The notes: generated by a model from the letters alone, not told the origin. A DNA stretch of 64,000 nt from SYFY01 sp031385325 (GCA_031385325.1 JANNBJ010000044.1:31014-95013), one strand, 5' to 3'. Shown: positions 42,763 through 52,493, numbered from the stretch's first letter. Program-made: numbers and translations.

Positions 42763-43551
42763 ATGCCATACCAGACCCTTCTGGTCGAACTCGTTGACAA
42801 CGTTGCCACCATAACCTTCAACCGCCCCGAAGCTGCGAATGCCATGACGCCTTTGTGCGCGCGAGAATTTTCGCAAGTCGCCAACACTCTTGATTCGGAT
42901 GCGTCCGTGCGCGCGATTGTCATTACGGGCGCTGGCAAGATGTTCTGTGCTGGTGGTGATCTGGGTGCCTTTGCGGCTGCAGGTGATGATGCCCGGCGAC
43001 TGTTGCTGGAAATGGCGGGCGACCTGCACATCGGGTTGTCTCGGTTGGCGAGAGGCAATGCCCCCGTCATTGCGGCCGTCAATGGCACGGCGGCGGGTGC
43101 GGGATTCAGCCTGGTGATGGCCTGCGACCTCGCGATCTGCGCCGAATCCGCCGTGTTTACCATGGCGTATACCCGCGCCGGACTGTCACCCGATGGCAGC
43201 TCGACGTTCTACATGCCACGCAAGATCGGCGATCGTCGTGCACGCGAGCTCATGCTGACCAATCGTTTGCTGAAGGCGCCCGAAGCGCTGGAGTGGGGAA
43301 TCGTCAACCGCGTAGTGCCGGATGCCCAGCTTCTGCCCGAGGCGATGAAGCTGGCACGCGAACTGGCGGCGGGACCAACACTTTCGTTTGGCGCCGTAAA
43401 AACATTGTTGAACGGTACCTTTGAGCAAACGCTGGAATCGCAGATGGAGCTGGAAGCCCGCTCGATTGCCGATCTGGCGAGATCGGCGGATGGGCAGGAA
43501 GGTATTCGTGCGTTTCTCGAGAAGCGCCGACCTAAATTTACCGGTGCCTGA
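42763..43551 (+). CDS. Enoyl-CoA hydratase/isomerase family protein
   Basis: The protein has 262 residues. The ATG at 42763 follows GAGGTG. The crotonase fold is clear: NRPEAANAM, the oxyanion-hole segment FCAGGDLGAF, AAVNGTAAGAGFSLVMACDL and FTMAYTRAGLSPDGSSTFY. The usual hydratase glutamates are not obvious (DGSS replaces the GG-E loop), so isomerase, hydrolase or hydratase activity is uncertain. It follows the TetR gene in the same direction and probably belongs to the acyl-CoA pathway that this regulator controls. Confidence 0.93.
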   Translation: MPYQTLLVELVDNVATITFNRPEAANAMTPLCAREFSQVANTLDSDASVRAIVITGAGKMFCAGGDLGAFAAAGDDARRLLLEMAGDLHIGLSRLARGNAPVIAAVNGTAAGAGFSLVMACDLAICAESAVFTMAYTRAGLSPDGSSTFYMPRKIGDRRARELMLTNRLLKAPEALEWGIVNRVVPDAQLLPEAMKLARELAAGPTLSFGAVKTLLNGTFEQTLESQMELEARSIADLARSADGQEGIRAFLEKRRPKFTGA

Positions 43552-43554
43552 AAT

Positions 43555-44368
43555 TTACGGTGATCCAGAGTCGAGATCGGCGGTCGCAGACGTCGTGAGC
43601 GCGTGATTCGACCAGAGGATTCCCGCGACGATGACAAGAAGTCCAACCACGGACCAGGCGCTGATAGTTTCGCCCAGAATTGTTGCGATGAAGATGAGTG
43701 ACAGAAAAGGCGAGAGGAAAATCAGCTGACCCAGACGCGCGGCCCGATGGGTCAGTTGCAGCGCTCGCTGCCAGAGCAGAAACGTCACTCCCATTTCGGC
43801 CAGCCCCACCCAGGCGCCGATCAACAGTGTTGATGTATTGAGTGGGGGCCAGTCACCCTGCAACACGTTCAGCAGGACCAGCGCCGGGATGGAAAAGCTG
43901 AAGCTCCAAGCCATCAACGGCAGTGCGTGGTCGGTGTATTTCGTACTGAGAATCCAGTACATCGACCAGATCAGCGTGCTGAACAGCACCAGAGCGATGC
44001 CGGTCGTGTCCCAGCCGATGAGGATGTCCCAACTGCCTCGCGTGAGCACCAACAGTGCACCTGCATAGCTGATGAGGAGGCCATTGAGAGTTCGTTTTTG
44101 CAGTGGCTGGCCGAGCAGTGGCACCGAAAGCAGCGCCAGAGTCAGTACCCAGGTGTAGTTGAGCGGCTGAGCTATCTGCGCCGGCAGCCGATCGTAGGCC
44201 GCGAATCCAGGCGACGATCCAGAAGCACATCGTCGAGTTGACGGCGCCAATCATCAGCAATTGCACTGGCGTCAGAACGGCCAGCCCCAGTTTGAACGCG
44301 GTGGCAACGGTTGACCATAACAAGACTGCGGACAGTGCAAACACTGTGGCACGTCGATCATTGTCCAT
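43555..44368 (-). pseudogene. Broken EamA/DMT-family transporter
   Basis: A start at 44368 gives MDNDRRATVFALSAVLLWST and one more membrane helix in one frame (up to about 44200). The remaining transporter, from FAAYDRLPAQIAQPLNYTWV to the C terminus at 43555, continues in another frame. The two pieces join abruptly where a third helix would be expected, suggesting a deletion of roughly 30-40 codons with loss of frame. The downstream part has about eight hydrophobic segments, so a shorter re-started protein could still be made. A sequencing or assembly error is possible and should be ruled out. Confidence 0.75.
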
Positions 44369-44402
44369 TGTGATCCTGCGCGTCCTTTGGCAAGCTGCAT
44401 CG

Positions 44403-45065
44403 ATGTTACGCGATGATCCTCTCAAGCACGCAATACAGCGACAACTGCGCGAGTTTGCTGTTCAGCTGGTGGCTGACGTCAGTGCCCATAGTCATGCTGC
44501 TGTGGCGATTGCCATAGTTGACGCAGGCTTCGGTGCGCAGGTCGGAGGTCTGCCGGATCACGCCGAGTGGTCGAACCATGCAGCGCTCCTGTTGACGCGG
44601 CGATCAGAAAAATTACGGAATCATCCCGGGCAGTGGGCTTTTCCGGGCGGACGCCTGGATGTGGGCGAAAACGTGATTGACTGTGCCTTGCGTGAGATGC
44701 GTGAGGAGGTGGGTGTTCACGTGGGTGCCGATCAGGTACTGGGTCGGCTCGATGACTTCGTCACTCGATCCGGTTTCGTAATTTCCCCGGTCGTAGTGTG
44801 GGCAGGTGCTGCGCAAGAGACGGATCTCAATGAGCATGAAGTGGCTTCCATTCACCGGATTCCTCTCGCCGAGTTCCTGCGACAGGATGCGCCGAAGCTG
44901 GATGTGGTCGACCACTCAGAGCATCCGGTGTTACGCATGCCCGTTGGTGATGATCACATTGCAGCGCCTACTGCTGCGATGATCTATCAGTTCCGCGAGG
45001 TGTGTCTGCTGGGGCGATCGACGCGTGTTGCACACTTTGAACAACCGCAGTTTGCGTGGCGCTGA
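44403..45065 (+). CDS. Nudix hydrolase, CoA-pyrophosphatase type
   Basis: The protein has 220 residues. The start ATG at 44403 gives a family-like N terminus; an upstream extension would overlap the broken transporter. It carries the UPF0035 segment RNHPGQWAFPGGRLD and a full Nudix box (GRLDVGENVIDCALREMREE then VGV), with the REMREE metal ligands. Members cleave CoA to 3',5'-ADP and phosphopantetheine. It is cytoplasmic and divergent from the EamA pseudogene by 34 bp. Specificity is inferred from the family. Confidence 0.92.
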   Translation: MLRDDPLKHAIQRQLREFAVQLVADVSAHSHAAVAIAIVDAGFGAQVGGLPDHAEWSNHAALLLTRRSEKLRNHPGQWAFPGGRLDVGENVIDCALREMREEVGVHVGADQVLGRLDDFVTRSGFVISPVVVWAGAAQETDLNEHEVASIHRIPLAEFLRQDAPKLDVVDHSEHPVLRMPVGDDHIAAPTAAMIYQFREVCLLGRSTRVAHFEQPQFAWR

Positions 45066-45075
45066 GACCACACGA

Positions 45076-46698
45076 TTACTCGTTGCTTTCGGTTTCGTTC
45101 ATTCGCGCCTGAATCGGGGGTAAGGGCTCCTGCCCGTCTGCGTCCCACTCCACAGGTTGATCGTTGACACCAGAATTCGCAGGCGCCGCTGATGCAGGCA
45201 GGTCAGGGCCGGATTCCGGCCTTCCTGGGCCAGACTGATCGCCGGAAGTGTTGAGGTGATCTTCCTGCCGCATCTGTTCGCTGTCCTCGTCGAGGATTTC
45301 TGCCTCATCTTCCAATGGCAGGAGATCAACATCACCACGCGGGACTGGCAGGCCGAGGTGGTAAACCGCAAACCCGGGTATGACAAACTGGTTCACCGCC
45401 ATGCCGAGGATACGACCATCCTTGGGTGAGCGGATTTCTGTCATCTTGTTTGTAATCGGATCGGTAACCGTGCCGAGCAGTTCCCCGGCGCTGACTTTTT
45501 TGCCGAGTTTGGTTTGACTCGACAGGATTCCACCGCCATCCGCGCGAAGCCATGTGGTTGTGTAGTAGACCGGTTCCGGATTGCCAACACGTGTGCGCTT
45601 TTTTGTCATGCCCAGCGCATGAATCAGGGCATTGATCGCCCGTACCGAATCTGCGACAGCCTCATCATCGACACGCAATGGCTCCCCGGCTTCGAGCGTT
45701 ACTGCAGGAATGCCTGCCGCAGTGGCAGCAAATCGAAGGGTGCCTCGTGCCCCTGCGCCATGCATGACAGCGGTTGACCCGAAACCTCGGGTCAGTTTCA
45801 GCACGGCCTCGTTCTTCAGATCACCGCGAATCTGCGGCAGGTTCGACCGGTAGAAGGATCCGGTGTGCAGATCCACCAGCGCATCGCAGTGCAGAATCAC
45901 CTCGCGGAAAAAGCTGAACGCCATGCGCGCCGCAGAACTGCCACGAGCATTTCCCGGAAAGTAACGATTCAGGTCACGTCGGTCAGCCAGATATCGTGAT
46001 TGTCGCTGGAAGCCGGACAGATTGACGATGGGTACACCGATGATTCGACCCTTGAGTTTTTTCGGTTCGGTGGCATACATCACGGTGTGTACGGCCTTGA
46101 TGCCGTTGAGCTCATCGCCGTGTATGGCGCCTGTCAGGCAGAGCGTTGGTCCTTCTTGAGTACCGGTTGCAACCAGGACCGGGGTCGGAATTTCGGTGCC
46201 GTGAAAATCCTGCCCGGCCTGCCAGAGTCGTTGTGACAAGGTACCAGGTACAAAGGGTTCACCGAGAAACTGGTCGACAACAAACTCGGGTGTCGGCATG
46301 GGCGGGATGCTGGTCGCCGGTGTTTCTGCAGGCACGGGTTTGCCGACCACCGTGTCCGGTGAGGTTGGGTTAATTGCAGCCTCAAGTCCGTTGGAGAGAA
46401 CGCGAGTATCGAATTCGTCGTTGGCGAAGGTGGTTAGCGCAGTGCCCTCGATTTCGGCTGCCGCCAACAGTGCGCCTTCGGCTTCTTCCTGATCTACAGG
46501 CGCTGGTCGTTCTACAGACCACTCCGTCCGGCGTGGCAGGTCGATGGACGCGTAGGCCGGGTCAACCACCGCAACCGGGGCATGGACGACCAGCATCGGC
46601 GCGATCTGCGGTGCCGCACGAGTTGACGGTTGTGCCTTGTCACATGCTGCGGTGAGCACGCATGAGATCAGAATAAATGCGCGAAACGTCAGTGCCAT
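45076..46698 (-). CDS. Lipoprotein of the succinylglutamate desuccinylase/aspartoacylase (M14-like) family
   Basis: The protein has 540 residues. The signal ends LISCVLTAAC, a lipobox. After a Pro/Ala-rich linker (about 25-145) the zinc-hydrolase core follows: GAIHGDELNG (His and Glu ligands), RDLNRYFPG (substrate arginine region) and VDLHTGSF (third His). A beta-barrel-like C-terminal half (LGKKVSAGELLGTV) fits the AstE/AspA layout. An acidic, Ser/Pro-rich tail of about 70 residues is additional to the usual family length. Activity is likely amide deacylation in the periplasm, substrate unknown. Confidence 0.87.
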   Translation of the reverse strand: MALTFRAFILISCVLTAACDKAQPSTRAAPQIAPMLVVHAPVAVVDPAYASIDLPRRTEWSVERPAPVDQEEAEGALLAAAEIEGTALTTFANDEFDTRVLSNGLEAAINPTSPDTVVGKPVPAETPATSIPPMPTPEFVVDQFLGEPFVPGTLSQRLWQAGQDFHGTEIPTPVLVATGTQEGPTLCLTGAIHGDELNGIKAVHTVMYATEPKKLKGRIIGVPIVNLSGFQRQSRYLADRRDLNRYFPGNARGSSAARMAFSFFREVILHCDALVDLHTGSFYRSNLPQIRGDLKNEAVLKLTRGFGSTAVMHGAGARGTLRFAATAAGIPAVTLEAGEPLRVDDEAVADSVRAINALIHALGMTKKRTRVGNPEPVYYTTTWLRADGGGILSSQTKLGKKVSAGELLGTVTDPITNKMTEIRSPKDGRILGMAVNQFVIPGFAVYHLGLPVPRGDVDLLPLEDEAEILDEDSEQMRQEDHLNTSGDQSGPGRPESGPDLPASAAPANSGVNDQPVEWDADGQEPLPPIQARMNETESNE

Positions 46699-46900
46699 CG
46701 TGATACTGCGTGGGCTCGTCCTGGTCGTAGAATTCGGCGAATTCGGAGATTTCCCAAAAGAGTGTAACGCAGAGGTTCATGCATCCTGCGATACCGCAGT
46801 ATCCGTGTAAGAAAAGTCGCTGGCAAGATGGGATGCCGTTCGCAAGTTACTATCAAATATGGAGAAATTTCAGGGTTCCGCTGTTTGACCGCCGCCATCG

Positions 46901-46929
46901 TTGACCGTTCCCTGGCAAGTAACCACAAT
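46901..46929 (+). promoter_or_regulatory. Possible promoter for the peroxiredoxin gene
   Basis: TTGACC (46901-46906) and CACAAT (46924-46929) are spaced by 17 bases and lie 39 bases before the ATG. The -35 is good and the -10 is weak. Confidence 0.35.
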
Positions 46930-46967
46930 GCCGGCTCAACTCCACGGACACTACAGGAACGATACTC

Positions 46968-47447
46968 ATGGCAATCAAAGAGGGCGACAAGATTCCAGCA
47001 GCAACGCTGCACACGATGCGTGATGGCAAACCTGCCGCCATCAGCACCAGTGAACTGTTTGATGGCAAGAAGGTCGTTGTGTTCGCCGTACCTGGCGCAT
47101 TCACACCAACCTGCTCGATGGCCCACCTGCCGGGTTATGTAGTCCATGCGGATGCCATCAAGGCCAAAGGCGTGGACAGTATCGTCTGTCTGTCCGTCAA
47201 CGATGCGTTTGTGATGGACGCCTGGGGCAAGGACAAAAACGCCGAGCATCTGATGATGGTGGGAGACGGCAATGGCGCGTTCACCAAGGCCGTTGGTCTG
47301 GAAATGGACGGTTCCGGTTTTGGGCTCGGCACCCGCAGTCAGCGATATGCCATGGTGGTCGAAAACGGCGTTGTGAAAAAACTCGCTGTTGAAGCACCCG
47401 GCAAACTCGAAGTGAGCAAGGCAGAGTCGATTCTCGCTGGTCTGTGA
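46968..47447 (+). CDS. Peroxiredoxin, Prx5/hybrid type
   Basis: The protein has 159 residues, full family length. The peroxidatic Cys lies in the signature PGAFTPTCS, followed by the TRSQRYAM segment with the active-site arginine. It reduces H2O2 or organic hydroperoxides in the cytoplasm with glutathione or glutaredoxin as probable reductant. A single second Cys (SIVCLS) is not in a typical resolving position. AGGA lies about 9 bases before the ATG. It is monocistronic, with a hairpin after the stop. Confidence 0.96.
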   Translation: MAIKEGDKIPAATLHTMRDGKPAAISTSELFDGKKVVVFAVPGAFTPTCSMAHLPGYVVHADAIKAKGVDSIVCLSVNDAFVMDAWGKDKNAEHLMMVGDGNGAFTKAVGLEMDGSGFGLGTRSQRYAMVVENGVVKKLAVEAPGKLEVSKAESILAGL

Positions 47448-47471
47448 TCAAACTGGTCTGAGCCAGCTTCC

Positions 47472-47492
47472 GGTCGGGCGCCCAGCCCGACC
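47472..47492 (+). terminator. Hairpin between convergent peroxiredoxin and thioesterase genes
   Basis: GGTCGGGC (47472-47479) pairs with GCCCGACC (47485-47492) around a five-base loop. Only TT follows, so the T-tract is weak. Its place between two convergent genes suits a shared terminator. Confidence 0.5.
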
Positions 47493-47511
47493 TTGGCACA
47501 GTCGCGGTCTT

Positions 47512-48393
47512 TCAACCTGTTCCCTTGACGGTTGAAACAGGTCGTATCAGACACTCCTGTGCCGCAGTCGCAACCAGTTCACCGCCCTCGGTAAAAAAGT
47601 GGCCACGGACAAACCCCCTGGCGCCTCGAGCACTGGGCGATGTCTTGGCAAACAGCAGCCACTCGTCCGCGCGGAACGGTCGATGAAACCAGATCGCGTG
47701 ATCGAGGCTTGCGCCATAGATCTGATCCCTCAGGCGACGTCCTCCGTGTGGCAACATGGACGTCGACATGAAATCCAGGTCAGACATGTAGGCGAGCATC
47801 GCCAGATGGACTTCTTCCTGGTCCGATAGCACTTCACGGGTCTTCAGCCAGGTGTGCTTGACCGGCGGGTGTGGATGTTCGTTCGCCATCAACAAACTTT
47901 CTACCTGCCGGGAGTCGATCGCTTCAAATCGAAATGAGTAGCGGGCGATCTCAGGCTGTTCGCGCGCCAGTTCCTGAAACAGCTCACGATCACTGCGCAG
48001 GCAATGCGGTGGCAAGACGTTCGGGAAAGGGGTGGTGTGAGCCAGACCGGTCTCGACTTTGTGCCAGCTCGACGAGAGATTGAAGATCGCCTTGCCGTGC
48101 TGAATGGCCACCACACGTCGTGTCGAGAAGGATCGGCCATCGCGAATTCGATCGACTTCGTAAAGTATCGGCACACGCCAGTCACCGGGACGAAGAAAAT
48201 AGGCATGCATCGAATGCAGATGCTGTTCCTTGCTGACGGTGCGGAATGCGACGGTGATGGCCTGCGCCAGAACCTGGCCGCCGAACACGTGCTCGGTATC
48301 GTGGTTCTGGCCGCGAAACAGGTTTTCCTCGATCCGTTCGATGTTGAACAGATCGAGCATGTTGTCGAGTACCGCGTTGCCGGTTGTGCCCAT
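47512..48393 (-). CDS. tesB: Acyl-CoA thioesterase II
   Basis: The protein has 293 residues, matching E. coli TesB in length. Double-hotdog features are visible: FGGQVLAQAI, SMHAYFLRPGD, DLDFMSTSMLPHG and SLDHAIWFHRPFRADEWLLF. It hydrolyses medium- and long-chain acyl-CoA to free acid and CoA. The ATG at 48393 is preferred over a TTG at 48435, which would overlap the upstream transporter gene. The 22-bp spacing from that transporter suggests co-transcription. Confidence 0.95.
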   Translation of the reverse strand: MGTTGNAVLDNMLDLFNIERIEENLFRGQNHDTEHVFGGQVLAQAITVAFRTVSKEQHLHSMHAYFLRPGDWRVPILYEVDRIRDGRSFSTRRVVAIQHGKAIFNLSSSWHKVETGLAHTTPFPNVLPPHCLRSDRELFQELAREQPEIARYSFRFEAIDSRQVESLLMANEHPHPPVKHTWLKTREVLSDQEEVHLAMLAYMSDLDFMSTSMLPHGGRRLRDQIYGASLDHAIWFHRPFRADEWLLFAKTSPSARGARGFVRGHFFTEGGELVATAAQECLIRPVSTVKGTG

Positions 48394-48415
48394 GCTGTCG
48401 GTTTCCGCCTGGTTG

Positions 48416-49612
48416 TTAACGGGTTCTGGTCGCAATCAACAGCAGGACACTGCCGACCACCACGGTGAAGACCCCAGCCATTGTAAACGCTCCTGCAAAA
48501 ACATGGCTCGCGGCGATGGCGCCAATAGCGCCGTACATCGGCAGTGCAAAACCGTTCAGTGCCAGGCTTGTTATTGAACCAATGGTGGCACGGGCCTGGT
48601 CAGCAACACGACGTTGCAGAAAACCCTGCAACAGGACAGACAACGCTTCGTGGATGAAGAACACCACTGCGAGGCTTGCGATGACTCCCCATGGATCCAA
48701 CCAGGCGAATGTCGTCAGCAACCCGCCCATCAAAAGGTATCCGGCACACATCGAACCAAGCCCGGCACCACGAAAGCGTTCAACCACTGCGGTACCGATG
48801 AGACCGGGAATGGACAAGGCGGCGTAGAGAAGTCCGATTGATGTCACCGAAAAAGTGCGGGGTTCGTCGAGCAGTGGTCCTACGTATTCGTCGAGGGTTT
48901 CAGGCGCGAGGCTAAGGAGGGACAGCATCGCGATCGCAATCGCGACCGCTCGATTGGTCAATGAAACTCGGGTGCCTTCGACAAGGGACGTAAAAAACGT
49001 CTGGGCTCGATGCTCTGGTTGACTCATGACTCGCTCATGAGGGAAGCCGATCAGTGCAATCACAGCCGCTGCAAGACAGGTCAGGACTGATGCCGAGAAC
49101 ACGAGATCGAAGCTGACGTCGGCGATGGCGCCACCTGCTGCCAACGCGGCGATCATGCCGGCCTGTTCGAATGCACTGCCTCGACCGTAAACCCGTTCGA
49201 ACTGTTCGGTGCGATTGGTCATGGCGATCTGATCATGGATGTAGGCTTCAGATGCCCCGGAGAAATTGGCTCCTGCGAAGGCCCAGATCACAAAACCTGC
49301 AGCAAACCCGCCAAAGTCCGGGATCAACCACCAGATGCCAAATGCTGCCGCCTTGATGACACTGGCCATGATCAGGATGTTCCGGCGGGGAAATCGATCG
49401 GCCAACACGCCAGTGGGTAACTCGAAGGCCATCGCGGCCCCGGACCAGATGATGAACAACCAACTCAGTTCGAGGGGTGACAGGCCCTGGTTGAGCATGA
49501 AGATCGCGTACACCGGATACAGCAGCACAAATCCATGCAGGAACTCATGCAGATACCAGAAGCGAGCAAAACGGTTCGGGTCGGCGGTCAGAGCATGCTC
49601 AGTTGTAGACAT
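48416..49612 (-). CDS. MFS transporter
   Basis: The protein has 398 residues with about twelve membrane segments. The loop after helix 2 reads GVLADRFPRRNIL, the standard MFS motif A. A second such region after helix 8 is less conserved. No substrate can be assigned; drug or metabolite efflux is possible. It is the gene upstream of tesB on the minus strand, and divergent from the small cupin-like gene. Confidence 0.88.
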   Translation of the reverse strand: MSTTEHALTADPNRFARFWYLHEFLHGFVLLYPVYAIFMLNQGLSPLELSWLFIIWSGAAMAFELPTGVLADRFPRRNILIMASVIKAAAFGIWWLIPDFGGFAAGFVIWAFAGANFSGASEAYIHDQIAMTNRTEQFERVYGRGSAFEQAGMIAALAAGGAIADVSFDLVFSASVLTCLAAAVIALIGFPHERVMSQPEHRAQTFFTSLVEGTRVSLTNRAVAIAIAMLSLLSLAPETLDEYVGPLLDEPRTFSVTSIGLLYAALSIPGLIGTAVVERFRGAGLGSMCAGYLLMGGLLTTFAWLDPWGVIASLAVVFFIHEALSVLLQGFLQRRVADQARATIGSITSLALNGFALPMYGAIGAIAASHVFAGAFTMAGVFTVVVGSVLLLIATRTR

Positions 49613-49667
49613 GGCTGGGCACAGTGTTTAGTTTCGCTGAACTTGGCTGAAGGCGAACGACGTGGAA

Positions 49668-50015
49668 ATGGTACGTGTCTTTACCGGTGCAGATGGTGAA
49701 AGTCACTTTGAAGACGTGACGGTCGATCTCAAGGATCAGGGGCCGATGGGCAGCATCTCCGAACTGTGGCGTGGCAAGGGCGTGATGTTTCGTGAGGTAA
49801 CCGGCACTTACGACCTCGATTTTCATACCGCACCGCGTCGTCAGTTTGTCGTCAACCTGACTGGCAGTGTCGATATCGAGATCGGCGATGGCACCGTCCG
49901 CCGATTAGGCCCGGGTTCGATTCTGCTGGCTGAAGACACCACCGGTCGAGGTCACAAATCACGTAATGTCGCCGGCCAGCCGCGCCAATGCCTTTTCATT
50001 CCGCTTGAGAGTTGA
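49668..50015 (+). CDS. Small cupin-like protein
   Basis: The protein has 115 residues, with start ATG 49668 (GTG 49662 also possible). Beta-rich sequence such as VVNLTGSVDIEIGDGTVRRL and GPGSILLAEDTTGRGHKSR follows the cupin pattern, with a single likely metal histidine pair reduced. No catalytic assignment is possible. It sits 4 bases ahead of gloB and divergent from the MFS gene. Confidence 0.75.
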   Translation: MVRVFTGADGESHFEDVTVDLKDQGPMGSISELWRGKGVMFREVTGTYDLDFHTAPRRQFVVNLTGSVDIEIGDGTVRRLGPGSILLAEDTTGRGHKSRNVAGQPRQCLFIPLES

Positions 50016-50019
50016 TCAC

Positions 50020-50787
50020 ATGACTTTAGAAATACATCAGATTCCCTGTCTGGACGACAACTATGGCTATCTGGTGCATGAGCCGGCCAGTGGTCTGACT
50101 GCGACCATTGATACGCCCGATGCCGCGGCGATCAACACCGCGCTTGCCACGAAAGGCTGGCGGCTTACTCATATCCTCAATACTCACCACCACTTCGACC
50201 ATGCCGGCGGAAACGAGGCGCTTAAGGCGAAGTGGGGTTGCACGGTGGTCGGCGCCGACTGCGACGCACAGCGCATTCCTGGCATCGACGTCCGGCTCAA
50301 GGACGGTGACACCTATGCGCTCGGCCAGTCCAGAGCCATTGTCCTGGAGGTCCCTGGACATACCACGGGACACATCGCGTTCCACTTTCCGGATGAAGCT
50401 GTGGCCTTCGTGGGTGACACCTTGTTTGTGCTCGGCTGCGGCAGATTGTTTGAAGGAACTGCAGAGCAGATGTGGGACAGTCTGACAAAGATCATGTCGA
50501 TGCCGGACGACACGGTGCTGTATTGCGCTCACGAATATACGCAGTCGAATGCGCGGTTTGCGCTGTCGGTTGATCCTGACAACGCTGATCTGATTGCGCG
50601 CAATGCGGAGATCAATGTCTTGCGTGCGGCTGGTAAACCGACGGTTCCAACGACGCTGCGGCGCGAAAAGGCAACCAATCCTTTTCTGCGCGCGGCAGAT
50701 GCTTCGCTGCAGCGAAACCTCAATCTGGTGGGTGCGCCACTGTCGTCGGTGTTCGCAGAAACCCGTCGTCGCAAAGACCGGTTCTAA
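50020..50787 (+). CDS. gloB: Hydroxyacylglutathione hydrolase (glyoxalase II)
   Basis: The protein has 255 residues. The metallo-beta-lactamase fold carries the binuclear metal motif THHHFDHAGG, then the GHTTGHIAF histidine, FVGDTLFVLGCGR (Asp ligand) and YCAHEYTQSN (last His). The C-terminal domain ends with the glutathione-binding ETRRRKDRF-like basic stretch. It cleaves S-lactoylglutathione from methylglyoxal detoxification. The ATG at 50020 lies 4 bases after the cupin-like stop. Confidence 0.96.
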   Translation: MTLEIHQIPCLDDNYGYLVHEPASGLTATIDTPDAAAINTALATKGWRLTHILNTHHHFDHAGGNEALKAKWGCTVVGADCDAQRIPGIDVRLKDGDTYALGQSRAIVLEVPGHTTGHIAFHFPDEAVAFVGDTLFVLGCGRLFEGTAEQMWDSLTKIMSMPDDTVLYCAHEYTQSNARFALSVDPDNADLIARNAEINVLRAAGKPTVPTTLRREKATNPFLRAADASLQRNLNLVGAPLSSVFAETRRRKDRF

Positions 50788-51240
50788 CACCAATGGCACT
50801 TCCAGGGTCCCTGTTCAATGGAGCCCTGTCCTCGTTCGAGAGTCTTGGCTTTGAGCAGTTGTGGCTGATCGGCAAACACAAGTGGCGGGTACCCTGAACC
50901 GTCCGATGACCTTCGACCCGATCTCGTCGCCAATGACACGATGACATGGGACGATGATTGGAAAGGGATTGCGGCCGAGAACCTTCCCAACGGCTTGGGC
51001 AAGCTGCTTATCGCCGACCCGCGAAGCGATGGCGCCATAGGTTAGCGTCTCGCCGGCCGGGAGAGCTCGCGTGACGCCGTAGACATTTGTTGCGAACGGA
51101 TCAATCGTCCTGAAGTCGCAGGTGATGAAAGTGAGATTCGTTCTTTCTCCTTCAAGCAAGGCAGTCATCGACGCAATGCCGCAGTCGCCGAGTGGCGTCG
51201 GGAATAATGAGAAGTGGACCTTGAGTTGGGCACTATGCAC
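50784..51240 (-). pseudogene. Decayed O6-alkylguanine-DNA methyltransferase
   Basis: The core VPCHRVIG, with the acceptor cysteine, and the helix-turn-helix PAGETLTYGAIASRVGDKQL are intact. Two signs of decay are seen. The N-terminal domain jumps from PTPLGDCGIA directly to SMTALLEGERT, missing roughly 45 residues found in relatives. After the PCHRVIG core the family-like end (LLKAKTLERGQG) continues in another frame, to 50784. The protein probably could not repair O6-methylguanine normally, although the acceptor Cys is present. Its 3' end touches gloB. Confidence 0.68.
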
Positions 51241-51393
51241 GCCAATACACCATTTTCAAGTCTCTCCCACAAACCTCATGAGCTGAAAACAGTTCTGCCT
51301 GCCCGGCGGTAGTAAGCTTCAATGCGATAGCGATGCGGATCGATTACGACCGTAGATTTGTCCCTTGTGCCATAGTCTGCCCTGGAGTGGGTA

Positions 51394-52311
51394 TCAGCGA
51401 GCCTCAACAAGCTGTCCGACGCGGGGAAAGTGAATATTGACGTCTCCCCCTCCGACGGATTTGCGACGCACCGTGATGCCTTCGGGGCCGCAGCGCAAGA
51501 GCGTTCCTTCTACAGGATCGTCACCAGATTGTTCTGTCCGGATGGCAACCGGCGCGCCCGCAGAAAACCCAACGCAATTCGCCCCGTCCATCGCTTTGGG
51601 CTGCGTTGATTGCGCGATTCGGATAGCGTCGGCTGCCGTTGACGCGATCATCGTGCCGTGACCGATTGTACTGATCCGCCCAAACCATTCGGCAAGGCGT
51701 GGCAATGCAAAAATCTGGTCTGCAAAATCCTTGGCGAAAGGCATCGCGATGAGAAACCAGAGGTTGGCATACAGCGCCAGATCGCCATGACCGATTTTTT
51801 CGCCGCCAACATACGGGCGTGCGTCCGCGAGAGTGGCTGCAATCCAACCAGCCGATGCACGCACCTGCGTTTCGAAATGCGGGGCTTCAGCTGGCATCGT
51901 ACCGAAATCGAATCCTACAAAGCGGCGCTTGCGATCTTCGGCGAAGCCCGGCGCCAGGCCACCCGCGGGAAGGTTACGCATTGCCGCGCCGACGTGAGCG
52001 GCGAACTGTCCCGCACCTGCCCATCCTGCGACGATACGGTGAAGCTGGCCAAGAGGTGCTGGATAAAGGGTGGGGTTCGGCTTCAACTCTTCAAGCACGT
52101 CGATGATCGCGGCTGTATCGCAATAGATCTCCGAGTCGATCTGGAGAACGGGTGTTCGGCCATAACCACCGGTGAGTGCGACCAGATCGGGCTTGGGCAT
52201 CATGTTCGGAATGATTACCGAGTGCCATTCGAGCTCCTTCACCCCAAGTGCCGTTCGTATCAATTCAGCGAACGGTGAGGATTCATAGTGGTGAAGGATG
52301 ATTGCCGGCAT
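51394..52311 (-). CDS. Glutathione S-transferase family protein with extended C terminus
   Basis: The protein has 305 residues. The ATG at 52311 follows GGAG by 6 bases. The thioredoxin-like N-terminal domain (IILHHYESSPFAELIRTALG ... GRTPVLQIDSEIYCDTAAI) and an all-helical C domain are recognisable. About 65 extra C-terminal residues form beta-rich sequence beyond the usual GST (220-240). The substrate is unknown. It lies alone between the methyltransferase relic and rarD. Confidence 0.85.
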   Translation of the reverse strand: MPAIILHHYESSPFAELIRTALGVKELEWHSVIIPNMMPKPDLVALTGGYGRTPVLQIDSEIYCDTAAIIDVLEELKPNPTLYPAPLGQLHRIVAGWAGAGQFAAHVGAAMRNLPAGGLAPGFAEDRKRRFVGFDFGTMPAEAPHFETQVRASAGWIAATLADARPYVGGEKIGHGDLALYANLWFLIAMPFAKDFADQIFALPRLAEWFGRISTIGHGTMIASTAADAIRIAQSTQPKAMDGANCVGFSAGAPVAIRTEQSGDDPVEGTLLRCGPEGITVRRKSVGGGDVNIHFPRVGQLVEAR

Positions 52312-52493
52312 GTTCAACTCCGATAGTCTCTCTTGAGGAATGTCTGGCTAATCAAACATTCCTTTGTGGTAATGGGATACACCACCATCTTACATACGTG
52401 AAACGCAAAGAAAATGCGAGGAGCTGTCCAGGCTCCGACCTCGGTAAGTCGCTACGGCGACTGGCTTGGACTTGATTAATTCGCAGGAGCGAT

